Assembly: GCF_964642095.1 (NCBI RefSeq)
Contig: NZ_OZ209244.1
Span: 2,170,001 to 2,234,000 of the forward strand
Reading direction: 5' to 3'
DNA from: Fretibacterium fastidiosum
GTDB lineage: Bacteria; Synergistota; Synergistia; Synergistales; Aminobacteriaceae
DNA: 64,000 nucleotides
This document shows positions 25,356 to 35,500 of this stretch, piece by piece. Within the stretch, counting starts at the first letter, position 1, and the number at the start of each line of letters is the position of its first letter. Below the pieces are notes generated by a model, which was given only the letters and a program-made list of their open reading frames with translations, made no database searches and had not been told where the DNA came from. The translations under genes and the position numbers were made by a program.

Positions 25356-27326
25356 TTATTTTTTGGTGCTTCCCTGCGGGATATCAAGCGCGATCCAGAC
25401 GGCCTCCTGCCCCGCATAGGGTTTGTCATCGGGGAGGATCTCCAGGCTGGGCGATCCCAGGAGCCCCTGCCCTTCGGCGGCCTGCTGCAGCTCCTCTCGC
25501 GAGTCGCCGGCCAGCGTACCGACGTAGATTTTGTTCCCCTGCTGCACGACGGCGGCGTCCTCAAGCCTCTGCTTCAGGGCCTCCGCGGCGTTCGTGTCGG
25601 CGTTGGGCTCCTGAAACGCCTGATCCGCGACCTGACGCGCCATCGACAGCTGCTCCAGCGGGGAGAGCCCTTGGCTCGAGCGATAGAGCTCCACCGCCTT
25701 GGCCCACAGGCCCTTCGCCGGATCGACGTCCGCGAGCCTGAACTCCAAAAAGCTCGTGTCAACGGTTGGTGCCCACAGCGAGATGGAGGGGATGGAGAGC
25801 TGTACGTCCAGTGCGTCCCTGAAACGCTTTGCCAGGTTCGGGTCGTACAGGGAGAGCGCCGCGGCGATGCCGTTCTTCTCGTCCGCCAGGAAGGCGCGAA
25901 TCCCCTCGAAGTCGATGAAGAACGTGCTCATCGAATCCTTCTTCAGGAGCTCCGAAAGAGCCGCCCCGGGGGCGGACGCCCTGGCGAAGGATGCGGGGTC
26001 GCAAAGCCCCAGCGTCAACGCCTCGCCCTTGAGGCCCATGAAGAACGGGAGCGGGCTGCTGGTGGCGTCGGCCTGAAGCATCTGGTCCCAGCCATCCGCC
26101 TTCACCGGGTTCACGGGCGCCACTTCGCTGGCCTCCAGCTTTTTGAGGAAGGCCGCAGCCGCCCCGTTGCTCCGGGTCAGGGTCATGAAGATGCCCGGAA
26201 GCTTCGTCTCCATTCCAATGAGACCCTTCAGTGAGATGTTTCCTCCCACCGACAGGGAGAAATCCCCGTTCATGAGGCCCCTCGCCTCAGGCTCGGTGAC
26301 GCCTATCCTTTTGAACGCCTCGACGGCGCTGCCCCACAGCGCCTTCAGGCGGGGGTTTGAATCCAGCGCTTGAGACGACAGATAGCCGCCGCCGGCGATC
26401 AGCGGGCTGCCCTCACCCAGCGGGAGGATGCGCCCGCCCGACACGGGGCCGACGCCCTCCCAATTCGCAAGGTAATCCTTCGCCATGGCCTCCTCGACGT
26501 TGGCTCCCATGGAGACGAGGAAGCGGTCCTTAAAGCCCTCAAAGGCCACCTCGAGGTCCAGTGGCGCGCGGAAGGTCTCCCGCAGCGCCTTCGAGTCCTC
26601 CTCCGTCCAGGTCACGTCGCCCTCTTCGGAGGCCCTGGCCTTGCCGATGGCGTCCGCCAGGTCGGGGTCCAGGTGGAGGAAGGCGAAGTTCCCTGCCTCA
26701 AAGCGGCGCTTCATCGATAGCCTCTTGCCGCTGTCGCCGAGAGCCGCCAGGGCGTCCTTCAGGTCCTCCGGGGTGAAGGCGGCCAGGAGCAGGTTGTCCT
26801 TCGCGCCGAGGAACACCGCGTCGTTGACCTTGACCATGCCATCCATCGCCTCGATCTGTGAAAAGACCCCGCCCAGGGGGGACCCTTCAGACTTGCTCCC
26901 CAGGAGGAGCAGCGACAGGTCGTCGGGCGACGCCTTGCCGCTTGCGACGAGGTCCAGCTGAGGCTGAAGCTCCGGAGGAAAGGCCACCGCAACCTGAATG
27001 GAACCGGCTTTGGCCTTCGGATCGTCCGTCCCCACGAGGACGGCGAGCCCCTTCGCCGGGACCTTCTTCAGGACATCGGCAAAGACGTTGATGGAAGCCT
27101 CGTCCACTTCCCCTCCGAGGGGAGCCAGGACCTTCAGGTTCTCCGGGGAGAGCGCCCAGCGCACGAGCCAGCCCACGTCCTGCAGGTTCAGCACCGCGTA
27201 GGCGGACTTCTCCGGCCTCGCACTCAGCGCCTCGAAGGGCTGAGCGGCCCAGGACGATGAGGCGAGCCCCAACGACAGGCAGAGGACGAGCGCAGCCTTG
27301 AAAAGCGTCTTCTTCAGGTTTGACAT
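25356..27326 (-). CDS. Large secreted protein of unknown function
   Basis: 656 residues. A clear type I signal peptide is present (MSNLKKTLFKAALVLCLSLG, then LASSSWA-A), and no other membrane helix. The mature protein has repeated lipid-pocket-like hydrophobic/acidic patterns such as LADAIGKARASEEGD and SLSVGGNISLKGLIG. It loosely resembles DUF3352-type periplasmic proteins, but I cannot assign a family. The start ATG 27326 has AGGAGG nine bases upstream. It lies downstream of tpiA with a 43-bp gap and ends at a strong terminator, so it may ride on the glycolytic operon. Confidence 0.75.
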   Translation of the reverse strand: MSNLKKTLFKAALVLCLSLGLASSSWAAQPFEALSARPEKSAYAVLNLQDVGWLVRWALSPENLKVLAPLGGEVDEASINVFADVLKKVPAKGLAVLVGTDDPKAKAGSIQVAVAFPPELQPQLDLVASGKASPDDLSLLLLGSKSEGSPLGGVFSQIEAMDGMVKVNDAVFLGAKDNLLLAAFTPEDLKDALAALGDSGKRLSMKRRFEAGNFAFLHLDPDLADAIGKARASEEGDVTWTEEDSKALRETFRAPLDLEVAFEGFKDRFLVSMGANVEEAMAKDYLANWEGVGPVSGGRILPLGEGSPLIAGGGYLSSQALDSNPRLKALWGSAVEAFKRIGVTEPEARGLMNGDFSLSVGGNISLKGLIGMETKLPGIFMTLTRSNGAAAAFLKKLEASEVAPVNPVKADGWDQMLQADATSSPLPFFMGLKGEALTLGLCDPASFARASAPGAALSELLKKDSMSTFFIDFEGIRAFLADEKNGIAAALSLYDPNLAKRFRDALDVQLSIPSISLWAPTVDTSFLEFRLADVDPAKGLWAKAVELYRSSQGLSPLEQLSMARQVADQAFQEPNADTNAAEALKQRLEDAAVVQQGNKIYVGTLAGDSREELQQAAEGQGLLGSPSLEILPDDKPYAGQEAVWIALDIPQGSTKK

Positions 27327-27369
27327 AAAAACTTTCCTCCTCACTGAAATTCTTTCTGAAACCCTGATA

Positions 27370-28149
27370 TTACCCCTTTGCGTACGCGCCGTAGATATCC
27401 AGAAACGTCTCCGGCTTCAGGGAGGCACCGCCGACCAGCGCGCCGTCGATGTCCTCCATGGAGAGGAGCTCTTTGGCGTTGGCGCCCTTGACGCTCCCTC
27501 CGTAGAGCACGACGCAGCCGAGCTCTCCCTTTTGGGCGATCTCCCGAACGAGCTTGCGGCTCCACGCGCAGACCTCCTGGGCCTGGGCCGAGGTTGCGGA
27601 CCTTCCGGTGCCGATGGCCCAGACGGGCTCGTAGGCGAAGACGATCCTCCCGCACTCCTCCGCGGAGAGCCCGGTCAGGGCGGACCGAAGCTGGCGCTCC
27701 ATGACGGAGAACGCCTCCCCGCCCTCGCGCTCCTCCAGGGTCTCGCCGTAGCAGAGCACCGGGGTCAAGCCCGCGTCCAGACAGGCCTTCACCTTTTTGG
27801 CGATCAGGTCGTCACCCTCCCCCAGGATGTGGCGCCGCTCGCTGTGGCCGAGGATGACGTGGGTCGCCCCTGCCTCCTCCAGCATGGGGACGGAGACCTC
27901 GCCCGTAAAGGCCCCCTGCGGTTCAAAGTAGACGTTCTGAGCGCCGATGATGGGCGGGGTCTTCAAGTGCGCCGCCGCCTCGCGGGCCGCCCAGATGGAG
28001 GTGAACGGCGGAAAGACGGCAACCTCGAGCTCCCTTCCCAGCCTTGAAGCCCAGGGCGCGGAGGCGTCCGTAAAGGCCTTGAAGAAGGCCTCCGTCTCCG
28101 CCCTCGTCATGTTCATCTTCCAGTTGCCGTAGAGGTAAATTTTCTTCAT
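27370..28149 (-). CDS. tpiA: Triosephosphate isomerase
   Basis: 259-residue TIM that interconverts dihydroxyacetone phosphate and glyceraldehyde 3-phosphate. Active-site Lys is in YGNWKMN, the electrophilic His in LGHSERR, the catalytic Glu in AYEPVWAIGTG, and the phosphate loop in LYGGSVKGAN and GALVGGASL. It follows pgk by 35 bp in the same direction, a common glycolytic gene pair. Confidence 0.97.
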   Translation of the reverse strand: MKKIYLYGNWKMNMTRAETEAFFKAFTDASAPWASRLGRELEVAVFPPFTSIWAAREAAAHLKTPPIIGAQNVYFEPQGAFTGEVSVPMLEEAGATHVILGHSERRHILGEGDDLIAKKVKACLDAGLTPVLCYGETLEEREGGEAFSVMERQLRSALTGLSAEECGRIVFAYEPVWAIGTGRSATSAQAQEVCAWSRKLVREIAQKGELGCVVLYGGSVKGANAKELLSMEDIDGALVGGASLKPETFLDIYGAYAKG

Positions 28150-28184
28150 CGTTCGTCCTCCCCTGCAAAAGTGTAAAGAATATC

Positions 28185-29369
28185 CTAAAGCTCGAAGGGG
28201 GCCATGCCCGGAAGTTTTTTGCCCTCGCAGTACTCGAGGCTTGCGCCGCCCCCCGTCGAGACGTGGGAAACCCTCTCGGCAAAGCCGAACTGGCGGACGG
28301 CCGAAGCGGTGTCCCCGCCCCCGATGACCGTGACCGCGCCAGAGGCCGTGCAGTCTGCGACGGCCTGGCAGATCGCCCTGGTCCCCTCGGCGAAGAGCGC
28401 GTTCTCAAAGACCCCCATGGGGCCGTTCCACAGGACGGACCGCGCGCCCCTAAGGGCAGCGGAAAACTCCGCGATCGTCCTGGGCCCGATGTCGAGCCCC
28501 ATCATGTCGGCGGGCATGGCGTCGCTGGCGACCGTCCTCGTCTCCGTCGCGTCCAGCCCGGAGGCGACGACGCTGTCCACCGGCAGAAGCACCTTCACGC
28601 CCATGGCCCTCGCTTTCTTCAGCGTCTCGCGCGCGAAGTCCAGCCGGTCCTCCTCGCAGAGGGACCTTCCGATCTCCTTCCCTTCCGCCTTGAGGAACGT
28701 GTAGGCCATGCCGCCGCCGATCAGGATGACCGTGGCCTTGTCCAACAGGTTGCCGACCACGGCGATCTTGTCGGAGACCTTGGCACCGCCCAGGATGAGC
28801 GCGTAGGGCTTCGCCGGGTTTTCGCTGACGGCGCCCAGCATCTCGCCCTCGCGCACCAGGAGGTCCCCCGCGAAGGACTTGAGGTGCGGGATGACGCCGG
28901 CCGTCGAGGCGTTCGCGCGGTGGGCGGCGCTGAACGCATCCATCACGAACACGTCGAAGGGCTTCGCCATCAGCTCCGCGAAGGCGGGGTCGTCCTTCTC
29001 CTCCTCCGGGTGGAAGCGGGAGTTCTCCAGCAGGACCACCTCGCCCTCACCGAGGTCCCTCATGGCGGCCTCGACCCTGGGCCCCACACAGTCGTCCACG
29101 AACCGCACCTTCAGCCCATAGGCCTTCTCCACGTCGGGGACGATCTGCGCGAGAGAGAACGCGGGGTTCACCTGTCCTTTGGGGCGTCCGAAGTGGGACA
29201 CGAGGGCAACCTTCGCACCGGCGTCCATGAGCTTCTTCAGGGTGCCGGCATGGGCGCGGATCCTCGCGTCGTCCGTCACCTTCCCGTCCTTGAAGGGGAC
29301 GTTGAAGTCCACCCGCATCAAAACCTTCTTGCCCCGGACGTCCCCCTGGTCAAACGTCTTCAGTCTCAT
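28185..29369 (-). CDS. pgk: Phosphoglycerate kinase
   Basis: 394 residues, the normal length, catalysing 1,3-bisphosphoglycerate + ADP to 3-phosphoglycerate + ATP. The substrate site includes LMRVDFNVP, VSHFGRPKG and LLENSRFHPEE. The nucleotide site includes LGGAKVSDKI, VLWNGPMGVFE and the glycine-rich TVIGGGDTA. The start ATG 29369 (MRLKTF) fits homologues. ATG 29378 overlaps the whiA stop (TGATG) and is a real alternative that would add three residues. It is in one operon with rapZ-yvcK-whiA upstream and tpiA downstream. Confidence 0.96.
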   Translation of the reverse strand: MRLKTFDQGDVRGKKVLMRVDFNVPFKDGKVTDDARIRAHAGTLKKLMDAGAKVALVSHFGRPKGQVNPAFSLAQIVPDVEKAYGLKVRFVDDCVGPRVEAAMRDLGEGEVVLLENSRFHPEEEKDDPAFAELMAKPFDVFVMDAFSAAHRANASTAGVIPHLKSFAGDLLVREGEMLGAVSENPAKPYALILGGAKVSDKIAVVGNLLDKATVILIGGGMAYTFLKAEGKEIGRSLCEEDRLDFARETLKKARAMGVKVLLPVDSVVASGLDATETRTVASDAMPADMMGLDIGPRTIAEFSAALRGARSVLWNGPMGVFENALFAEGTRAICQAVADCTASGAVTVIGGGDTASAVRQFGFAERVSHVSTGGGASLEYCEGKKLPGMAPFEL

Positions 29370-29377
29370 CGCGAACA

Positions 29378-30328
29378 TCAGCTCCCTATCGATGAAGTCT
29401 TTGTGCCGCCATCCCCCGGAGAACCCCACGTCCGGGACGGCAGAGAGGTCACGTAATCGTGCAGACGGTTCCAGTGATATTTTACAGTACTTTTTGTAAC
29501 TGGGGGGGATAATTTTTCCCCCAGCTCCGAGAGCGATGCCTCCGGGTTGGCGAGGCGCACCTCGACGATCCGGCGCATGAGGGGCGGCAGGCCGGGCAGC
29601 AGTCCGGCGTCGGACACCGCAAGCGCCAGCTGCATCTGTTCCGCCGCCACGCGCAGGTGTCTTTCGATGTTCACCGTGTCGCAGTTGCGCTCCCGGTTGG
29701 CCTGATTCCGCATGGAGCGTATGATCGCCTTGTTCTCCAGCTGCAGCGAGACGGCGGACAGCCCCAGGTTGCACAGGAACGTGACGATGCCCTCCTGGTT
29801 ACGCAGGAGCATCTCCCGCGCGCCGCGAAAGGGCCTTTCCCGCCAGGGCAGGTCCGTCCTTCGGAGCAGCGTCCGCAGTGCCTCCGCGACGGGGTCCGGG
29901 GCAACGCGCAGGACGAGGTAGTACCCCGCCCGCGGGAGGTAGAGCCCGCCGCAGCTCCCCCACAGGCCCCGCAGCCAGGCCCAGTGCAGGGGCGAGAGGG
30001 GAAGCCCGTCGTCGGCGAGCCCGGCGGCCAGGGCCAGGAGCTCCCCGCGAAACTCGACCGGGATCCGTATCCGGACCCGCCCTCCGCTCTCCGCGGGCAG
30101 GGTCACGGAGTCCGCGATGTTCCACCCCGCGTCGAACCAGGACGTCCGCCGCCACAGCTTCAGGAGGCGGCGGGCCAGCCACAGCCGGGCGGTCCCCAGG
30201 ACGAGCCGGTCGCCCCGCGCCGTGAGGAGCCCCGACAAGAGCCCCCCGCACTCCGCCTCCACGAGGGGCGCCTCATCGCCGGGGCAGGCGCTCCACTCGT
30301 CCCACAGCTCCTCGATCATGGAGTGCAC
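29378..30328 (-). CDS. whiA: WhiA-family regulator
   Basis: 316 residues. The N-terminal two-thirds have the degenerate LAGLIDADG homing-endonuclease fold of WhiA (WDEWSACPGDEAPLVEAECGGLLSG... through LLRNQEGIVTFLCNLG). The C-terminal helix-turn-helix part contains NCDTVNIERHLRVAAEQ and LSPPVTKSTVKYHWNRL. WhiA affects cell division and chromosome segregation in Firmicutes and sporulation in Actinobacteria. GTG 30328 is chosen because GGAGGAG lies seven bases upstream; ATG 30319 is the alternative. The rapZ-yvcK-whiA order is the conserved one. Confidence 0.9.
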   Translation of the reverse strand: MHSMIEELWDEWSACPGDEAPLVEAECGGLLSGLLTARGDRLVLGTARLWLARRLLKLWRRTSWFDAGWNIADSVTLPAESGGRVRIRIPVEFRGELLALAAGLADDGLPLSPLHWAWLRGLWGSCGGLYLPRAGYYLVLRVAPDPVAEALRTLLRRTDLPWRERPFRGAREMLLRNQEGIVTFLCNLGLSAVSLQLENKAIIRSMRNQANRERNCDTVNIERHLRVAAEQMQLALAVSDAGLLPGLPPLMRRIVEVRLANPEASLSELGEKLSPPVTKSTVKYHWNRLHDYVTSLPSRTWGSPGDGGTKTSSIGS

Positions 30329-30332
30329 GGCG

Positions 30333-31436
30333 CTACTCCTCCATGTGGCGGCAGATGCGGAAGACGATGGCAGCCAGCTTCTGCGGGTCGTGCCGCACCA
30401 GCTGCGCGTCCATGATGAGGGCGGTGGGTGCCTCGATGCAGATGCAGCCCATCCTGCGTATCCTCTCGCGTTGGTGGTGGTCCAGGTAGAGCGGGTCCGC
30501 TCCCCTCTCGTGATACGCGGAGAGGACGTCGTCGGGAAAGGGGTCACTGTTGACGATGACGCACTCCGGGACCGTGCCCAGGGCCGCAGCCACCCATTCG
30601 AGGTGCTGCAGGACGCTCATCCCCTCCGTCTCCTCGGGCTGCGTCATCAGGTTGCAGATGTAGACCTTGGGGGCGGGGGCCTCCCGGAGCTTCCGTGCGA
30701 ACTCCGGTAGCAGCAGGTTGGGGATCACGCTGGTGAAGAGGCTGCCCGGTCCCAGGAGGATGACGTCCGCGCCGTCGACGGCGCTCATGACGTCGGGCAG
30801 CGGGCTCGCGTTCTGGGGCTCCAGCCATATCTCCTGCAGGTCCCGCCCGCGCTCCGAGACCTCAAGCTCTCCCCTCACCCGCGTTCCGTCCCTTGTGCGG
30901 CCCACCAGGGTGATGTCCTCCGTCGTCACGGGAAGCACCTTCCCCCGTATGGCCAGAAGGTGGTTCATCTGCTCCACCGCCACGCGAAAATCCCCGCACA
31001 TCTCGGTGACCGCCAGCAGGAGCAGGTTGCCGAGGCTGTGCCCGGCCAGGTCGCCGCGGTCGAAGCGGAAGTCCAGGATGCGCTTCAGCGCGTTGTCGTT
31101 CTCCGCCAGGGCCACCATGCAGTTGCGGACGTCGCCCGGCGGGAGCACGCCCCACTCGGTGCGGAGCCGTCCGGAGCTCCCCCCCTCATCCGTCACCGCC
31201 ACCACCGCCGTGATGTTCCTCGTGAAGGCCTTGAGGCCCTTCAGGAGGGTGGAGAGTCCCGTCCCCCCGCCGACGGCGACCACGGAGGGGCCCGTCGCCA
31301 GCCTGCGGGCGATGGCGCCTCGAAACGGGTCCTCGTCCCGCGCCCTCCAACTGAAGAGCCGCACGTCGAAGGCCACGATGAGGAAGAGGGTCGTGAAGAT
31401 GCCCAGGGCAAACCCCAGGGCCCAGTCGAGCATCAT
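30333..31436 (-). CDS. YvcK/GlmR-type gluconeogenesis factor with N-terminal membrane helix
   Basis: 367 residues. One membrane helix at about 3-25 (LDWALGFALGIFTTLFLIVAF) precedes a CofD-like Rossmann domain with VVAVGGGTGLSTLLKGLK, VTDEGGSSGRLR, PPGDVRNC, GHSLGNLLL and LGPGSLFTSV. YvcK binds UDP-GlcNAc-type ligands and links carbon metabolism to envelope synthesis. The start ATG 31436 overlaps the rapZ stop (ATGA). The membrane anchor is not present in Bacillus YvcK but is seen in some other lineages. Confidence 0.9.
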   Translation of the reverse strand: MMLDWALGFALGIFTTLFLIVAFDVRLFSWRARDEDPFRGAIARRLATGPSVVAVGGGTGLSTLLKGLKAFTRNITAVVAVTDEGGSSGRLRTEWGVLPPGDVRNCMVALAENDNALKRILDFRFDRGDLAGHSLGNLLLLAVTEMCGDFRVAVEQMNHLLAIRGKVLPVTTEDITLVGRTRDGTRVRGELEVSERGRDLQEIWLEPQNASPLPDVMSAVDGADVILLGPGSLFTSVIPNLLLPEFARKLREAPAPKVYICNLMTQPEETEGMSVLQHLEWVAAALGTVPECVIVNSDPFPDDVLSAYHERGADPLYLDHHQRERIRRMGCICIEAPTALIMDAQLVRHDPQKLAAIVFRICRHMEE

Positions 31437-32320
31437 ATCGTCCCCTGCCCCCGGTCCCGGTGGAGGAGGCTGACGCCTCTCGAGGTCTGCGCATAGCGTT
31501 CGTAAAGCCACTCCGTCACGGCGACGGAGCGGTGGCGCCCTCCCGTGCAGCCCACGGCGATGTGCAGCTGCCCCCGCACCGCGTTCAGGTACTGCGGGAT
31601 GACGAAGTCCAGGAAGCTCCCGGTGCGCTCCAGAAACTCGTTCGTCTCGGGAAAGGAGCGCAGGTAGTCCCGGACCGCGCGGTCGGACCCCGTGAGGGGC
31701 CTGAGCTCCGGGACGTAGTAGGGGTTGGGGAGGCAGCGCGCGTCCAGGACAAAGTCCGCGTCCTGGGGGATGCCGTGCTTGAAGCCGAAGGAGCTGAAGA
31801 GCAGGGACACCTCCTCCTCCGCCTCGTTCAAGAACTCCAGGAGCAGCCGTTCCCTGTGTTGGGGGAGGTCCATCCGTGACGTGTCGATCACGATGTCCGC
31901 CCGTTCGAGGACGGGGGCCAGAAATTCGTGCTCCCGCGCTATGCCGTCGCTGGTGGACAGGTGCTTGCCCAGGGGATGGATGCGCCGGGTCCTCTCGTAG
32001 CGCCTCAGGAGCTCCTCGTCGGAGGCCGTCAGGAAGAGGATGCGCACCCTCGTCCCGACCGCGTTGAGGTCGTCTACGACCCTGGTGAAGTCCGCCGCGT
32101 TCTCCACGTTGCGGACGTCGAGGGTCACGGCGACCCCCCGTTCGACGGCGGAGGGCCGATGGGCGAAGAGCTGAAAGAGCTGGGGTAAAAGCTCGGTCGG
32201 GAGGCCGTCTATCGTGATGAACCCAAAGTCCTCCAGGACCTTCATCGTCATGGTCTTCCCCGCTCCGGACATGCCCGTCACGATAATGAACTGCCTGATG
32301 CCCTTGCGCTGTGCGTCCAC
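31433..32320 (-). CDS. rapZ: RapZ/YvcJ-family nucleotide-binding protein
   Basis: 295 residues. The N-terminal P-loop domain carries Walker A GMSGAGKT. The C-terminal domain, which binds RNA and amino-sugar signals in Escherichia coli RapZ, carries FSSFGFKHGIPQDADFVLDAR, NPYYVPELRPLTG and the signature IAVGCTGGRHRSVA. The start is GTG 32320. It opens the leftward operon rapZ-yvcK-whiA-pgk-tpiA. A minus-strand TAGAAT near 32421-32426 could be its -10. The 276-bp gap up to 32596 has GC-rich inverted repeats and no gene. Confidence 0.92.
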   Translation of the reverse strand: MDAQRKGIRQFIIVTGMSGAGKTMTMKVLEDFGFITIDGLPTELLPQLFQLFAHRPSAVERGVAVTLDVRNVENAADFTRVVDDLNAVGTRVRILFLTASDEELLRRYERTRRIHPLGKHLSTSDGIAREHEFLAPVLERADIVIDTSRMDLPQHRERLLLEFLNEAEEEVSLLFSSFGFKHGIPQDADFVLDARCLPNPYYVPELRPLTGSDRAVRDYLRSFPETNEFLERTGSFLDFVIPQYLNAVRGQLHIAVGCTGGRHRSVAVTEWLYERYAQTSRGVSLLHRDRGQGTI

Positions 32321-32522
32321 GTCGTCCTCACCTCCGTTGCAGCGGTTGCAGGTCGAGGGGCGGCAGCCGCCGCTTTCCCCCGCGGCGGGTGACGCCCTGC
32401 CCGTTCCTGTCTCCCCGTTTATTCTACACTAGAACCCCCTGAGCGGGAGGGGCGTTCGGCCCCTTTCGAGCGAGGCCTGCAGGGGCTGGAAAAACCACCC
32501 ATGGCGTAACCCCCTCGAACGC

Positions 32523-32528
32523 TATAAT
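32523..32528 (+). promoter_or_regulatory. Candidate -10 box for the alpha-2-macroglobulin gene
   Basis: A perfect TATAAT (in GCTATAATAG) lies 68 bases before the ATG at 32597. No good -35 is seen at 16-18 bases. The leader then contains AAGGAGG six bases before the start codon. Confidence 0.45.
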
Positions 32529-32596
32529 AGAGGCGTTGCAGCGCCCTTTTTGTTTTCAGTTGTCGCATCTAAAAAATCTTTTCAAGGAGGACTGTC

Positions 32597-35500
32597 ATGC
32601 GATTCCAAAAGTGGTTGTTTCCAACGATCCTTGCGGCGCTCTGCCTCTGCCTTGGGGCGGCGCCGGGCCGGGCTGCCCTTCCGGCCGGGGTGCAGAGCTT
32701 TGCCCCGACGGGGAGGGTTTCGGACAACGTCTCCTTCCGTCTGGTCTTCAAGAACGCCGTCGCCGCGAAGAAGGACGTGGGCAGGGCGATGGGGGTCGAG
32801 GAGTTCCCCTTCGAGGTGACGCCGGCGATACAGGCCGAGGGAAAGTGGCAGAACGAGACCACCTTCACCGCGCGCCTCCTGGCGCCGCTCCGCATGGGGA
32901 CGTCCTACACGGCGCGCCTTCGGGAGGGCCTGACGGACCGAAAGGGCAGGCATATCCCCGCCGGGTCCTTCTCCTTCCAGACGGACGCTCTGACGCCGAC
33001 CGCGGTCAAGGCCATAATGGGGCGCGACGACGCGCGCCTCGTCATCGCGTTCAACATGCCCGTGGCGCCGGCGGTCCTTCAGGGCTTTCTCCAGATCGTG
33101 AACGAGCAGGGGCAGAAGGTCCCCTTCACCCTCCAGGGAACTGCTCCCAACCGATCGGTTCAGGTCCGCGTGCCGTTGGGGCAAAGCCTCTCCCGTCAGA
33201 CGCTGACCGTCCGCATCGCGGCAGGCCTGACCTCCGGCGAGGGGGACCTGGGCCTTGCGCAGAACTTCACGTCCCGGGTGGTCCTCGAACCCAAATTGAC
33301 CGTCGAGGGGGTCCGTGGGGATGAGGGCGCGATTCAGGCGTCCTTCAACTTCCCCATCGACCCGGAAAGCGTCCGGGACTTCGTCGCCGTCGAGCCACCC
33401 GTGGACTTTCGTCTGGACTCCAACTGGAGCGGGAACGCCCTTCAGATTCGCGGGGACTTCAAGCCGCGCAGCCGCTTCGTCGTGACGCTGCGCCGGGGGC
33501 TGCCCTCCAAGGAGGGCGGGCTTGCCCTGAAGGAGGACTTCAAGCAGGCCGTCATCATGCCGGACCTGGAGCCCAGCATCTCCATCCCCACGTCGGGGAC
33601 CTACCTCACCGCCATGGGCGGAGGCCTCATCCCCCTGGAGCTGGTGAACGTCAAAAAGCTTCAGGTGAACCTGTGGCGCCTCTATGAGAACAACATCCCC
33701 TACGTTATCCGCGGGGACTACAACAGCTTCTCGAAGGACCTGGCGCGGCGGACGTACAGCCGCGAGTTCAAGCTCGACCTGCCCCTGAACGAGCGCGTGC
33801 GGCGCAGCCTGGCCGTGGACGAGCTTGCCAGCGGCGACCGCGGGCTGTTCCTGCTCTCCGTGCGCGATCCGGATGCGGAGTACTGGGACGAGGAGGACCA
33901 GATGCTCAGCCTCAGCGACCTCGGAGCCGTCGCCCGCGTTTGGGAGGACGGGCTGATGCTCTGGGTCAACACCCTTTCGGGCACGCAGCCCGTGGCCGAC
34001 GCGGAGGTCCGCATCTACTCCGGAGCCAACCAGGTGATCGCCCAGGGCAAGACGGACGCGGAGGGCATCTTCTCCTTCGACCGTCAGGAGCCCTGGGGCA
34101 CGGACGCGGGGGAGCAACCGCGCCTTGCCGTCATCTCAAGCGGCAGGGACCTGACCTACGTGCAGCTCACGCGGAGCCTGCTCTCGCAGGAGACGTTCGA
34201 CACGGCGGGGCGCCCATGGCTCCGTGAGGGGTATGACGCCATTCTCTTCGCGCCGCGTGACATCTACCGCACGGGGGAGGAGGTCCCCTTCAAGGCCGTC
34301 GTCCGCGGCGCGGACCTCTCCACGCCCGCCCCGTTCCCGGTCCTCTTCACGGTGCGCGACCCCCTTGGGCGCCGCACGGAACAGCAGACGGTGACGCTGA
34401 GCGACATGGGCAGCGCGCTCTTTACGCTGAAACTTCCCTCAAACGCGCTGACGGGGCTCTGGTCGGCTGCGATATCCGTCCCCGGACGCGAGGAGAGCCC
34501 CATGGCGTCCATGAACTTCCACGTGGAGGACTTCGCGCCGCCGCGCATCGAAGTGAAGATGAGCACGGACTCGAAAACGCTCACCCACGGGGACGACTTC
34601 CAGGCCGCCATCACCGCGCGCTGGCTCTTCGGCGCCGACGGGGCGGGACTGCGCTACAAGACGTTCTGGAGCGCCAAGGACTCCCCCTTCACGCCGACGC
34701 AGGATCGATGGAAGGGCTACACCTTCGGCGACAGCTCAAGGAAGTTTGAGGGCGCACGAAACGACATGGACGAGGGGCAGCTCGACGCCTCGGGGCGGGC
34801 CAGCTCGACGCTGACCCTCGACGCCAACTGGGAGGCAGCCTCCACCATCGCCGTGACCCTGCGGACGGAGGTTATGGAGGATGGCGGAAGGTGGGTCAGC
34901 GACTCCATCACCCTCCCCTACTTCCCCGCCCCCTGGCTTTTGGGCATTGCGGCAACGGAGGAGCAGATGGCGGTGAACCGCGACCTCACCTTCCGGATCG
35001 CCGCCATCGATCCCCAGGAAGAACCCACGGACCCCGGCTCCCTCACCGCCTCGCTCTACCGCGTCAGGTGGAACTACAACATGGTGGAGGTGGATGGCTA
35101 CCGCCGCTGGCAGAGCTCTGAGGAGCTGTCCCTCGTCGATGAAAAGTCGGTGACGCTGAAGGACGGCCTTGGTTCCGTTTCCTTCCGTCCCGGGGAGTGG
35201 GGGACCTATCTGGTGCGCGTGACCGACGCCAACGACAACGCGCGGGCTGCGATGCGCTTCTACGCCAGCGACGCGAGGTACGCCGATCGCGGTGGCTCCC
35301 CCATCCTGGACCGAGTGGGCGTCTCCATGGACCGGGAGTTCTACAGGGTCGGCGACACGGCAAAGGTGACGCTCACCGCCCCCTTCGAGGGCCTTTTGCT
35401 GTTCAGCGTCGAAGGGGCTCGCCCGATCTCCCGCCAGGTCCGCAGGGTGGACGGTCCCGATGTCACGGTCGAGGTCCCCGTCACGCAGGACATGGTCCCC

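Noticed and set aside
24309..26234. Long plus-strand open frame (641 codons) across nrdJ and the secreted-protein gene
   Set aside because: It spans two unrelated minus-strand genes and the terminator between them, so it cannot be a real gene.
29500..29524. CTGGGGG/CCCCCAG hairpin near the end of whiA, possible attenuator before pgk
   Set aside because: It lies inside conserved whiA helix-turn-helix codons and no T-tract follows in the direction of transcription.
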